Below, piece after piece: positions 7,740-17,005 of a stretch of 26,110 nt of DNA. Under the pieces are notes generated by a model. It was not told where the DNA came from, did no database searches, and saw only the letters and a list, made by a program, of their open reading frames with translations. This DNA is from CAIWCD01 sp043782365. Lineage in GTDB: Bacteria; Myxococcota; Myxococcia; Myxococcales; 40CM-4-68-19. Location of the stretch: assembly GCA_043782365.1 (NCBI GenBank), contig JAYWAO010000472.1:1-26110 (forward strand), given 5' to 3'. Positions within the stretch are counted from its first letter, which is position 1. Every line of letters starts with the position of its first letter. Position numbers and translations under genes: made by a program.

Positions 7740-10239
7740 ACGGCCTGGGCGCGGCCGCACGCAGCGCCCGCAGCTGCGCCCAGACCATCACCGCGCCCGC
7801 GGCGAACGTCATCCCGAGCGTCACCGCGAACTCTACCTTGGTGAGCCGCTCCACCTCGAGGAACCCGACGACCCACGAGAGGGATTCGGTCTGCGTCAGC
7901 CCGAAGAGCAGGCCCAGGTAGAGCGCGGAAAACGCCAGCGGGAAGAGCGCCAGCAGCAGGCTGCGCCGCAGGTTCGACAAGAGGTGGGCGCCGCCCACCA
8001 CCAGGAGGAAGTTGAGCGAGGTGAGCAGCACCAGCTGCGTCAGGAGCACGGTGCGCGCGCGCTCGACGGGCGCCTCCAGCAACACCAGCGAGACGAAGAA
8101 GCTGCCGAGCGCGCCCAGCCCGATCAGCCCGCCGGAGCGACCGGCGAACCGGAGCACGTCGCGCAGGAACGGCGGCGGCGCTCCGGCGAGCGGGGAGCGG
8201 GGGTCCGGAGGCCTTCGCGAGAAGGTGATGAACATCGCGGGCAGCGTGATGGCGAAGAGGTTGAGCACCGAGACGTGGCGCGGCACGAACGGGAAGGCGA
8301 GCCCGAGGAAGCCGGCGGCGAGCACCAGCGTGAGCGAGAAGGCGTTCTTGGTGAGGAACAGCTTCGCCGCCGTCTCGACGTTGGCGACGATGCTGGCGCC
8401 CTCGGCGAGCACCTCGGGCAGGAGCGCGAAGTCGTTTCCCAGCAGCACCAGGTCGGAGACGTCGCGGGCCATCCGGCTGCCCGCGCCCATGGCGATTCCG
8501 AGGTTCGCCTCCTTCAGCGCGAGGACGTCGTTGACCCCGTCGCCGACCATCGCGACGTAGCGCCCCTGCGCTTGCAGGGCCCGCACCAGCGCGCGCTTGT
8601 TCTGCGGCGAAACGCGCGCGAAGAGCGACTGCGCGCTCGCCGCCGCCGAGAGCTCCTCGGGCGTCATCGCGTCGAGCTGGGGTCCGGTGACGACGAGCGC
8701 GCAGTGGCCGGGCCAACCCGCTTCGCGCGCCACCGCCCGCACGGTCTCGGCGGCATCGCCCGAGAAGATCTTCAGCGCGAGGCCCCGCGCGGCAAAGGCG
8801 CGCAGCACCCCGGGCGCGTCGGCCCGCACCTCGTCGGAGAGCGAGAGGACGCCGAGCAAGCGCAAGCTGCCTACCGCGGCGACCGGCGCCCCGCTGTCGG
8901 TCTCGGCGAGCAGGACGTGGCGCAGCCCGGGGGCCGTCAAGACCACGCTCCGCGCCTCCTCCCGCTGCGCCACCGGCAGGCGCGCGCCGAGCACCTCGAG
9001 CGCTCCGAGGACGAGGCCCCGCGCCACGCCGCCGGCATCGACCACGTCGAGGCCGCTCCACTTGTCGCGCGAGTTGAACGGCACCTCCCCGACCACGGTG
9101 GCGGAGTTGGCCGCGGGCGCCGCCGTGGCCAGGCGCAGCGCGAGCACGGTGCCGTTCTGCTCGGTGCAGCGGTGCGCGAACACGCCCGCGAGCGCACGCA
9201 GCGCGGCCTCGCTTCCACCCGCGGCCGGGGTCGCCGAGCGGAGGTGGAGCTCGTTGCGGGTGAGCGTCCCCGTCTTGTCCATGCAGAGCACGTCGACGTG
9301 CGAGAAGGACTCCACCGCGTTGAGCCGCTGGACCAGCGCCCCCTTGCGCGAGATCCGCAGGACGCCCAGCGAGAAAGCCACCGTCGAAAGCAGCACCAAG
9401 CCCATCGGCACCATCGAGGTGACGATCGCCGCGACCGACCGGGCGACGTCGATCACCTCCTCGAGGCGTTCGTCGGGCTCGACGGACCACGGGCGGATGC
9501 GCGCGAACGCCTGCGCCACCACCAGCACCACCAGCACGCCGGCGACGGCCATCAGCAACTGGACGATGCGGTCGATGTCCTTCTGCAGCGGCGTCTTGAA
9601 GGGCCGGTAGACCCTCACCTCGCGCACCAGCCCGTGCAGGTAGCTCGCCGCCCCCACCCGCTCGGCGACGAGCAGGCCTTGCCCGGCCACGCAGAAGCTG
9701 CCGGAGCGCACGGGCGCGCCCACGGGCTTCTCCACGCTCTCCGACTCGCCCGTGAGGAGCGACTCGTCCACCTCGCAGTGGCCAGCCGTGGTCTCGACGA
9801 TGGAACCGTCGACCGGGATCGGGTCGCCGCGCGAGACCTGGATGAGGTCGCCTTGCACGAGCTGGTCCTGCGCCACCTGCACCAGCAGACCGTCGCGCAG
9901 CACGGTGCAGGACGAGCGCGCGAGCGCGGAGATCCGGTCGAGCGCCCGCTTGGCGCGGAGCTCCTGCACCACGCCGACCACGCTGTTGAGCAGCGCCAGC
10001 CCGCTGATCGCCACCGCGTCGTAGAGCGGCCGCAGATCTTCCGAGCGCAGGTAGAGGACGAGCAGCACCGCCGCCATGCCGAAGACGGTGACGGTGAAGA
10101 CGGTGGCGAAGTTGCCGCGCAGGATCCCCGCGACGGTGCGCGTCGAGTCCCGCGGCGCGACGTTGCGCAGCCCGCGGGCGGCGCGCTCGGCGACCTCGGT
10201 GGCGGTGAGGCCCTGGCGCGCGGTGGCGGCGGGTTGCAT
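7717..10239 (-). CDS. HAD-type P-type ATPase, CtpE-like cation transporter
   Basis: This 840-residue inner-membrane pump has all core P-type ATPase motifs. These are the actuator loop DESLLTGESESVEKP, the phosphorylated D321 in CMDKTGTLTRNE, and the hinge motif MVGDGVNDVLALKEANLGIAMG near residue 570. The N-terminus (GLTATEVAERAARGLRNVAP) and the C-terminal helix group (FPFVPRHVSVLN) resemble mycobacterial CtpE, which has been linked to calcium uptake. The TM4 motif that usually reads PEGL in this class is P278-M279-G280-L281 here, which removes the ion-binding Glu. The family therefore fits, but the ion is uncertain. ATG 10239 has no purine-rich ribosome-binding site. The gene is divergent from the biotin carboxylase gene and converges on the methyltransferase. 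Confidence 0.93.
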   Translation of the reverse strand: MQPAATARQGLTATEVAERAARGLRNVAPRDSTRTVAGILRGNFATVFTVTVFGMAAVLLVLYLRSEDLRPLYDAVAISGLALLNSVVGVVQELRAKRALDRISALARSSCTVLRDGLLVQVAQDQLVQGDLIQVSRGDPIPVDGSIVETTAGHCEVDESLLTGESESVEKPVGAPVRSGSFCVAGQGLLVAERVGAASYLHGLVREVRVYRPFKTPLQKDIDRIVQLLMAVAGVLVVLVVAQAFARIRPWSVEPDERLEEVIDVARSVAAIVTSMVPMGLVLLSTVAFSLGVLRISRKGALVQRLNAVESFSHVDVLCMDKTGTLTRNELHLRSATPAAGGSEAALRALAGVFAHRCTEQNGTVLALRLATAAPAANSATVVGEVPFNSRDKWSGLDVVDAGGVARGLVLGALEVLGARLPVAQREEARSVVLTAPGLRHVLLAETDSGAPVAAVGSLRLLGVLSLSDEVRADAPGVLRAFAARGLALKIFSGDAAETVRAVAREAGWPGHCALVVTGPQLDAMTPEELSAAASAQSLFARVSPQNKRALVRALQAQGRYVAMVGDGVNDVLALKEANLGIAMGAGSRMARDVSDLVLLGNDFALLPEVLAEGASIVANVETAAKLFLTKNAFSLTLVLAAGFLGLAFPFVPRHVSVLNLFAITLPAMFITFSRRPPDPRSPLAGAPPPFLRDVLRFAGRSGGLIGLGALGSFFVSLVLLEAPVERARTVLLTQLVLLTSLNFLLVVGGAHLLSNLRRSLLLALFPLAFSALYLGLLFGLTQTESLSWVVGFLEVERLTKVEFAVTLGMTFAAGAVMVWAQLRALRAAAPRPFRPGPSP

Positions 10240-10505
10240 TGAGGGAGGAGCGCACGGGGGGAGCGCGCGTGCAAGGGTCGGGCGGCGAGCCCGAGGCCCG
10301 CTGTGGGACTTCGTCCGCCAGGGCGGCTCCAGGTCCAGGAGGGCGCCGGGCCCTGCGTTGCCGGCAGCACGCCCTGCTGGACGAGGTACCCGGCCCTGTC
10401 CGCGCCGTCAGGCCGCGAGTACGCAACGCCACAGATGCGGTAAGACGCTGCGAGGCAGCAGCTGTCCCAAAGCGCCCGCGCTGCCGGCGCGAGGAGGCTT
10501 CGCAA

Positions 10506-12074
10506 GTGCCCATCCGCAAGGTCCTCATCGCCAACCGCGGCGAGATCGCCGTCCGCGTCGCCCGCACCTGCAAGGAGCTGGGGCTGGTGACTGTCGCCGT
10601 CTACAGCGACGCCGACCGCGCCGCGCTCCACGTGCGCGCCTGCGACGAAGCGATCCGGCTCGGCCCCGGCCCCTCGCGCGAGAGCTACCTGGTGCACGAC
10701 CTGGTCATCGCCGCCGCCAAGCAGACGGGCGCCGACGCCATCCACCCGGGCTACGGCTTCCTCTCCGAGAACGCGACCTTCGCGCGGGCAGTGAAGGCGG
10801 CGGGTATTACATTTATTGGCCCGCCGGCCGAGGCGATGGACCAGATGGGCGAGAAGACCCGGGCGCGCCGCACCATGATCGCCGCGGGCGTGCCCGTGGT
10901 GCCGGGCCTCCAGGAGCCGATCCCCGACGGCGAGGAGGCCCGCGCGGCCGCGAAGAAGTTCGCCGACGACATCGGCTACCCGATCATGCTCAAGGCGGCC
11001 GCGGGCGGCGGCGGCAAGGGCATGCGGCTGGTCGAGCACCCGCGCGACTTCGACGCCTCGTTCGCGACCGCGCAGCGCGAGGCGCTCAACGCCTTCGGCG
11101 ACAAGAGCGTCTATCTGGAGAAGGCGATCCGGCGGCCGCACCACATCGAGATCCAGGTCTTCGCCGACACCCACGGCCACTGCATCTACCTGGGCGAGCG
11201 CGAGTGCTCGGTGCAGCGGCGGCACCAGAAGGTCGTCGAGGAGACCCCTTCGGCGATCGTCACACCCGAGCTGCGGGCCGCGATGGGCAAGGTGGCGGTG
11301 CAGGGCGCGCTGGCGGTGGGCTACGTCGGTGCCGGCACCTTCGAGTTCCTCGTCGACGGCCAGACACGCGACTTCTACTTCCTCGAGATGAACACGCGCC
11401 TCCAGGTCGAGCACCCGGTGACGGAGCTCTGCTGCGGCGTCGATCTGGTGCGCTGGCAACTGGAGATCGCGGGGGGCGCCCAGCTGCCGTGGACGCAGGA
11501 CGAGGTGACGAAGAACCTGCGCGGCCACGCGGTGGAGGTGCGCCTCTACGCCGAGGACCCCGCGAAGAACTTCCTGCCGAGCCCGGGGTTCATCGAAGAG
11601 CTGGTGCTGCCGGAGGGGCCGGGCGTGCGCAGCGACTGCGGCTTCACCAGCCAGAGCGAGGTCCCGCGTTACTACGACCCGATGATCGCCAAGATCGCGG
11701 CCTGGGCGCCCACCCGGGCGATGGCGATCGCGCGGCTGGTCCGGGCGCTCGGCGAGACCAAGGTGAAGGGCATCACCACCAACGTCGGCTACCTCTCGCG
11801 CATCCTCGGCCTCGAGGAGTTCCGCGCCGGCGACTACGACACGGGCCTCTTGGCGCAGGCGGCCGCGCGCCTGGAGCTGCCGAAACCCATCGAAGGCGCG
11901 CCGCTCGACGCCGCGGAGGAGGTCGCGCTCGCCTGCGCGGCCATCTGGCAGCTGGAGCAGGACCAGCGCCGGTCGCTCGGCGGCGCGAAGTCGAACGGCG
12001 CGGGCGCTCCGGCGCCTGCCGAAGCGGACACCAACTGGGCGCGCGCGGGACGGCTCGCGGCGCTGCGCCGCTAG
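10506..12074 (+). CDS. accC: Biotin carboxylase subunit of acyl-CoA carboxylase
   Basis: This 522-residue ATP-grasp enzyme carboxylates the biotin of the carrier protein encoded next, using ATP and bicarbonate. The N-terminal IRKVLIANRGEIAVRVARTC, the ATP-binding KAAAGGGGKGMR, the EMNTRLQVEHPVTE active-site segment and the biotin-carboxylase C-terminal domain (HAVEVRLYAEDPAKNFLPSPG) are all in order. The last 70 or so residues go beyond a standard 450-residue AccC and end in a Gly/Ala/Pro-rich tail, like the linker of a fused PccA. GTG 10506 is chosen because a perfect AGGAGG (10492-10497) sits 8 bases upstream. The frame is open back to 10239, but that part has non-coding codon use. It is followed after 8 bases by the biotin carrier. 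Confidence 0.95.
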   Translation: MPIRKVLIANRGEIAVRVARTCKELGLVTVAVYSDADRAALHVRACDEAIRLGPGPSRESYLVHDLVIAAAKQTGADAIHPGYGFLSENATFARAVKAAGITFIGPPAEAMDQMGEKTRARRTMIAAGVPVVPGLQEPIPDGEEARAAAKKFADDIGYPIMLKAAAGGGGKGMRLVEHPRDFDASFATAQREALNAFGDKSVYLEKAIRRPHHIEIQVFADTHGHCIYLGERECSVQRRHQKVVEETPSAIVTPELRAAMGKVAVQGALAVGYVGAGTFEFLVDGQTRDFYFLEMNTRLQVEHPVTELCCGVDLVRWQLEIAGGAQLPWTQDEVTKNLRGHAVEVRLYAEDPAKNFLPSPGFIEELVLPEGPGVRSDCGFTSQSEVPRYYDPMIAKIAAWAPTRAMAIARLVRALGETKVKGITTNVGYLSRILGLEEFRAGDYDTGLLAQAAARLELPKPIEGAPLDAAEEVALACAAIWQLEQDQRRSLGGAKSNGAGAPAPAEADTNWARAGRLAALRR

Positions 12075-12082
12075 GAGAGACC

Positions 12083-12610
12083 ATGCGCTACCACTCCATC
12101 CTCAATGGCCAGGAGCGGCTCGTCGAGGTGGTCCCGCACGGGAGCCACTTCAAGATCTCCATCTTCCCCGACGCCGCCGGCAAGGAGCCGCCGCGGTTGC
12201 TGCAGATCGACGCGGCCCACCTGCACGACGCGGCGATGTCGCTGTTGGTCGATGGAAAGTCCTACACTTGCGACCTCGCGCCCGGGAAGGACGGCGCGCT
12301 GCAGCTCGCGGTGAACCAGCGGGTGGTCACCCTCGAGCTGCTCGACGAGCGCAAGCTGCGGCTGCGGCAGGCCACCGGCAAGTTCTCCCTCGATGGCCCG
12401 CAGCGGATCGACGCGCCGATGCCCGGCAAGGTGGTGCGCGTGCTGGTCAAGGTCGGCGACGCCGTCGTCGAGGGCCAGGGCCTGGTGGTGGTCGAGGCGA
12501 TGAAGATGGAGAACGAGCTGAAGTCGCCCAAGGCCGGGGTGGTCACCGAGCTGAAGGCGGTCGAGGGCGCGGCGGTGGAGAACGGCGCGCCGCTGGCGGT
12601 GGTGACGTAG
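12083..12610 (+). CDS. Biotin carrier protein of acyl-CoA carboxylase (with BT-like domain)
   Basis: This 175-residue protein has its C-terminal biotinyl domain (about 105-175) carrying EAMKMEN with the biotin-accepting K141, preceded by APMPGKVVRVLVKVGD. The first 100 residues (MRYHSILNGQERLVEVVPHG onward) are not the Pro/Ala linker of bacterial AccB. They look like the beta-barrel BT domain that, in PccA-type subunits, holds biotin carboxylase and carboxyltransferase together. Together with the preceding 522-residue biotin carboxylase, the pair has about the length of one fused PccA. AGGAGA at 12073-12078 is the ribosome-binding site. The biotinyl domain shuttles carboxybiotin to the carboxyltransferase, most likely PccB at 1156-2730. 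Confidence 0.92.
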   Translation: MRYHSILNGQERLVEVVPHGSHFKISIFPDAAGKEPPRLLQIDAAHLHDAAMSLLVDGKSYTCDLAPGKDGALQLAVNQRVVTLELLDERKLRLRQATGKFSLDGPQRIDAPMPGKVVRVLVKVGDAVVEGQGLVVVEAMKMENELKSPKAGVVTELKAVEGAAVENGAPLAVVT

Positions 12611-12666
12611 CCGGTTGGTGGTCCAGCAGTGCGTCGTTAATGATTCGGTAATGTCAGGAGCAGCCG

Positions 12667-14349
<1,683 letters not shown>

Positions 14350-14369
14350 CCTGTTCTGGCCTGCGGTCT

Positions 14370-14389
14370 GGCTGCAGGCGGCAGCCTTT
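14370..14389 (+). terminator. Possible weak terminator after the mutase gene
   Basis: GGCTGC (14370-14375), a 5-base loop and GCAGCC (14381-14386) form a 6-base stem followed by TTT only. It lies 20 bases after the mutase stop. The T-tract is short, so this may be a chance hairpin. Confidence 0.3.
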
Positions 14390-14473
14390 GCGGGCGCCAC
14401 GGCCTTGGTCGTGCTGGCCGCGCGTGGGCAGCAGGCAGCGCGTCGGTAGGCAGCAGCGCCACGGCGCGTTACC

Positions 14474-15061
14474 ATGATCCCCATGTCGAACCCAGCGACC
14501 AAGCTCAAGACGACCTTCGCCGAGTACGTCGCCGCCGAGATCGCGAGCGACCGGAAGCACCAGCTCGTCGATGGCGAGGTGTTCGACATGGGTGGCGGTA
14601 CTCCTGCGCACTCCCAGCTCATCCTCGCCGTGGGCGCCCAACTCCTGAGCCAGCTGCGCGGGCGGCCATGCAAGCCCTTCGGCTCCGAACTGCGCGTCCG
14701 AGCCGCGGGGCTCGCCACCTACCCGGATTGCGTAGTCGTCTGCGGGCCCATCCAGACCGACCCCGAGGACGCCAATACGGTCCTGAACCCCAGCCTCCTC
14801 GTCGAAGTGCTCAGCGACTCTACCGAAGCCTTCGACCGCGGCCGCAAGGCCGAGCACTACCGCCGCATCCCCTCGCTTCGCGAATACGTCCTCGTCAGCC
14901 AGCACGAGCCGCACATCGAAGTGGTGCGCCGCACCGAGCGTGGCTGGATCCTCCTCGAGGCCGGCACGGGCGGAACGCTGCAGCTCGAGTCTGTCGGCTG
15001 CTCGCTGATAGTGGACGCCATCTACGAGGGCGTCATCGCGGCCCCCGCTCAGGTCGGGTAG
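14474..15061 (+). CDS. Uma2-family (DUF820) PD-(D/E)XK nuclease-fold protein
   Basis: This 195-residue protein shows the Uma2 layout. There is an N-terminal TFAEYVAAEIASDRKHQLVD with an acidic residue after it (GEVFDM), then the nuclease-fold residues: PD in ATYPDCVVVCG, E in SLLVEVLSDST, and K in DRGRKAEHYRRIPSLREYVLV. The fold is that of restriction-type endonucleases. These genes are very common as single copies in cyanobacteria and myxobacteria, and their role is not settled. ATG 14474 gives MIPMSNPATK; the ATG at 14483 is equally possible. There is no obvious partner gene beside it. It sits between the mutase and a transporter with its own spacing on both sides. Confidence 0.88.
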   Translation: MIPMSNPATKLKTTFAEYVAAEIASDRKHQLVDGEVFDMGGGTPAHSQLILAVGAQLLSQLRGRPCKPFGSELRVRAAGLATYPDCVVVCGPIQTDPEDANTVLNPSLLVEVLSDSTEAFDRGRKAEHYRRIPSLREYVLVSQHEPHIEVVRRTERGWILLEAGTGGTLQLESVGCSLIVDAIYEGVIAAPAQVG

Positions 15062-15135
15062 CGAGCAGTCCCCGCGCAAGAGCCTCGTACGCTCCGGGTG
15101 CATCGCGCCCCGATCTGCGGTAGACGCCGCCCCCC

Positions 15136-16011
15136 ATGTCACCCACCAAGCGGGCCTCGCTGCAGATGCAGGTCTGCGTCCTCCTCTGGGGGTTCACCGC
15201 CATCCTCGGCAAGGCGATCTCGCTGCCGGCGATGCCGCTGGTCTTCTGGCGCATGCTGCTGGTGACGGGGCTGCTCGCCTGCTGGCCGCCCGTCTGGCGC
15301 GCGCTGCGCGGGCTGCCGCTCCGGCTGGCGCTCGGCTACATGGGCATCGGCGCGGTGCTCTCGCTCCACTGGCTGACGTTCTACCTCTCGATCAAGCTGT
15401 CGAACGCCTCGGTGGCGGCCACCTGCATGGCGCTCGGCGCGGTCTTCGTCGCGGTGGTGGAGCCGTTCATCGCGGGCAAGCGGTTCGAGGCGCGCGAGCT
15501 GCTCCTGGGCGTCGCGGTGATCCCGGGCTTGCTGCTGGTCGCCGGCGGCCTGCCGCGGGACCTGCTGGCGGGCGCGGCGGTGGGCGTGCTCTCGGCGTTC
15601 TTGGTGGCCGTCTTCGGCGCGCTGCAGAAGCGCCAGGTGATGAAGGCGCCGGCCGCCACCGTGACGTTCATCGAGCTGGGCGCGGGCGCGCTGTTGCTGG
15701 GCGCGCTCGCGCCGCTGCTCCCCCACGACGGCGCGGCCTTCGTGCTGCCCGGCCCGCGCGACGCGCTCCTGCTCGGCGTGCTGGCGGTGGGCTGCACGCT
15801 GATCCCGTTCACGCTCTCGGTGGTGGCGCTGCGGCACCTGACCGCCTTCGCGGCGCAGCTCGCGATCAACTTGGAGCCCATCTACACCATCCTGATCGCT
15901 GCGGTCTTGCTCGGGGAGCACCAGCAGCTCTCGCTCTCCTTCTACGCGGGCGCCGCGCTGATCGTGGCGGTGGTGTTCGCGCAGCCGTTGCTCGAGTCGC
16001 GGAGCCGGTGA
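15136..16011 (+). CDS. EamA/DMT-superfamily transporter
   Basis: This 291-residue inner-membrane protein has about ten hydrophobic helices in two EamA repeats (roughly 10-140 and 150-285). Typical features are the N-terminal LLWGFTAILGKAISLPAMPLVFWRM, the SIKLSNASVAATCMALGAVF end of repeat 1 and the INLEPIYTILIAAVLLGEHQ end of repeat 2. Members export or import metabolites such as amino acids, nucleotides or drugs; the substrate is unknown. ATG 15136 follows a 74-base spacer. The gene converges on the CHAD gene, and a strong inverted repeat lies between the two stops. Confidence 0.88.
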   Translation: MSPTKRASLQMQVCVLLWGFTAILGKAISLPAMPLVFWRMLLVTGLLACWPPVWRALRGLPLRLALGYMGIGAVLSLHWLTFYLSIKLSNASVAATCMALGAVFVAVVEPFIAGKRFEARELLLGVAVIPGLLLVAGGLPRDLLAGAAVGVLSAFLVAVFGALQKRQVMKAPAATVTFIELGAGALLLGALAPLLPHDGAAFVLPGPRDALLLGVLAVGCTLIPFTLSVVALRHLTAFAAQLAINLEPIYTILIAAVLLGEHQQLSLSFYAGAALIVAVVFAQPLLESRSR

Positions 16012-16013
16012 CC

Positions 16014-16030
16014 CCCGGCGCGGCGCCGGG
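16014..16030. terminator. Perfect inverted repeat between convergent genes, possible bidirectional terminator
   Basis: CCCGGCGC (16014-16021), G, GCGCCGGG (16023-16030) is a perfect 8+1+8 palindrome. It begins two bases after the EamA stop and ends 20 bases from the CHAD stop at 16051. It can fold as a stem of six G/C pairs with a 5-base loop. There is no T-tract, so it may act with Rho or as an mRNA 3' end stabiliser rather than as a classic terminator. Confidence 0.45.
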
Positions 16031-16050
16031 CGATCGGTGCTCGGACCACT

Positions 16051-16932
16051 TCACGAGCGGCTGGCGACCTTCTCCTCCCGCAGCGCCTTCGCGAGCTTGA
16101 GCAGACGGCCCGACCGCGACCACCCCGCGAGCTGCGCCTGGAGCGGCCTCGCCAGCGCCGCCCGCTCGCGCCGCACCTGGCTAGCCGCGCCGTCGAGGCC
16201 TGCCTCGGTGAGCAGCGCGAGGTGGACATCGGCGTCGTGCAGCAGCCCCAGGGACTCCTGCAGCGGCGCGATCAGGCGCGCCAGCGTCGAGAGCGCTTGC
16301 GGAGAGGCGGGCAGGAGCAGCTCCGCTTCGTCGCGCAGGCGCTTGAGCCCGCGGCGCAGCGCGTGGGCGGTCTCGGGCTCGAGCTGCCGCGCCTCGCGCA
16401 GCAGCGTGTCGGCCTGCACCAGCCTCCTCGCCAGCCGCCTGCGCAGCCGCCGCCCTCCCAGCTTGCCCTTGGGCGCTGCCCGGCCCGCGAGGTGCGCCAG
16501 CGTGTGGCGCAGCGACGCCTCGAAGCGCCTGAGCGCCTCTCGCAGCTTGGGGATCCGCGCCCGGAGCGCTCCGGCGAGCCTGGGCTCGAGCGCCCGCGCC
16601 TGCGCCCTGCCGGCGCCTCGCTTGGAGTGGGCCTGGACCTTCGCGAGCTGCAGCTGCAGATCGCGCACCGCGCCCGCCCGCCGCTTCAGCACGGCGAGCT
16701 CGCGTAACACTTTTTCCGGCGCGGCCCCGAACAACGCCAGCGCCACCCGCAGCCGGCGCACCGCCACGCGCGCGTCGTGGACGGCCTCGAGCTCGAGGGG
16801 GGTGTGCGCCCGGCCGTGCAAGCGCGGCACCTCGCGGAGGAGGTCGGCCAGCCGCGCGTTCAGATAGCGCCGCGCGGCCACGGCGGCCTTCGACGCTGCG
16901 TTGAGTCCGTCGACCGGCGTCGCGTGGGCCAT
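16051..16932 (-). CDS. CHAD-domain protein
   Basis: This 293-residue, strongly basic, alpha-helical protein carries the CHAD (conserved histidine alpha-helical) domain. The signature VHDARVAVRRLRVALALFG (about residues 45-63) opens the first helical bundle. Further conserved His and Arg occur in SLRHTLAHL and SLGLLHDADVHLALL. CHAD domains bind polyphosphate through Lys/Arg-lined surfaces, and here no CYTH triphosphatase domain is fused. ATG 16932 is supported by the change to coding-like codon use and by an AT-rich TATACT box 11-16 bases upstream on the minus strand. The gene is divergent from the glycosyltransferase and shares a 73-base promoter region with it. The final residues are basic, compatible with polyphosphate-granule association. 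Confidence 0.88.
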   Translation of the reverse strand: MAHATPVDGLNAASKAAVAARRYLNARLADLLREVPRLHGRAHTPLELEAVHDARVAVRRLRVALALFGAAPEKVLRELAVLKRRAGAVRDLQLQLAKVQAHSKRGAGRAQARALEPRLAGALRARIPKLREALRRFEASLRHTLAHLAGRAAPKGKLGGRRLRRRLARRLVQADTLLREARQLEPETAHALRRGLKRLRDEAELLLPASPQALSTLARLIAPLQESLGLLHDADVHLALLTEAGLDGAASQVRRERAALARPLQAQLAGWSRSGRLLKLAKALREEKVASRS

Positions 16933-16942
16933 GACGGCAGGG

Positions 16943-16950
16943 AGTATAAG
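16943..16950. promoter_or_regulatory. AT-rich box in the CHAD/glycosyltransferase divergent spacer
   Basis: AGTATAAG is the only AT-rich word in the 73-base spacer. On the minus strand it reads TATACT (5 of 6 matches to a -10 box), placing a transcription start only a few bases before the CHAD ATG. On the plus strand TATAAG could serve the glycosyltransferase. No good -35 box is visible for either. Confidence 0.3.
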
Positions 16951-17005
16951 GACGCCTCGCACCCGCCGCGCGCCTGCCGGGCGCGTGACCCTCCGCCTTG
17001 CACCG

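Noticed and set aside
10240..10505. An N-terminal extension of biotin carboxylase back to an ATG at 10239
   Set aside because: The extra residues are Arg/Ala/Gly-rich with non-coding codon bias and match no carboxylase. The GTG at 10506 has a perfect AGGAGG and starts the conserved IRKVLIANRGEIA sequence.
9615..11528. A 637-residue minus-strand frame over the P-type ATPase and biotin carboxylase genes
   Set aside because: It is a shadow of strongly conserved genes in other frames, with composition typical of antisense GC-rich DNA. Long stop-free antisense frames are expected here.
14351..14448. A short plus-strand frame after the mutase (FWPAVWLQAAAFAGATALVV)
   Set aside because: It looks like a hydrophobic peptide but has no ATG, GTG or TTG start of its own in frame, and its centre coincides with a hairpin.
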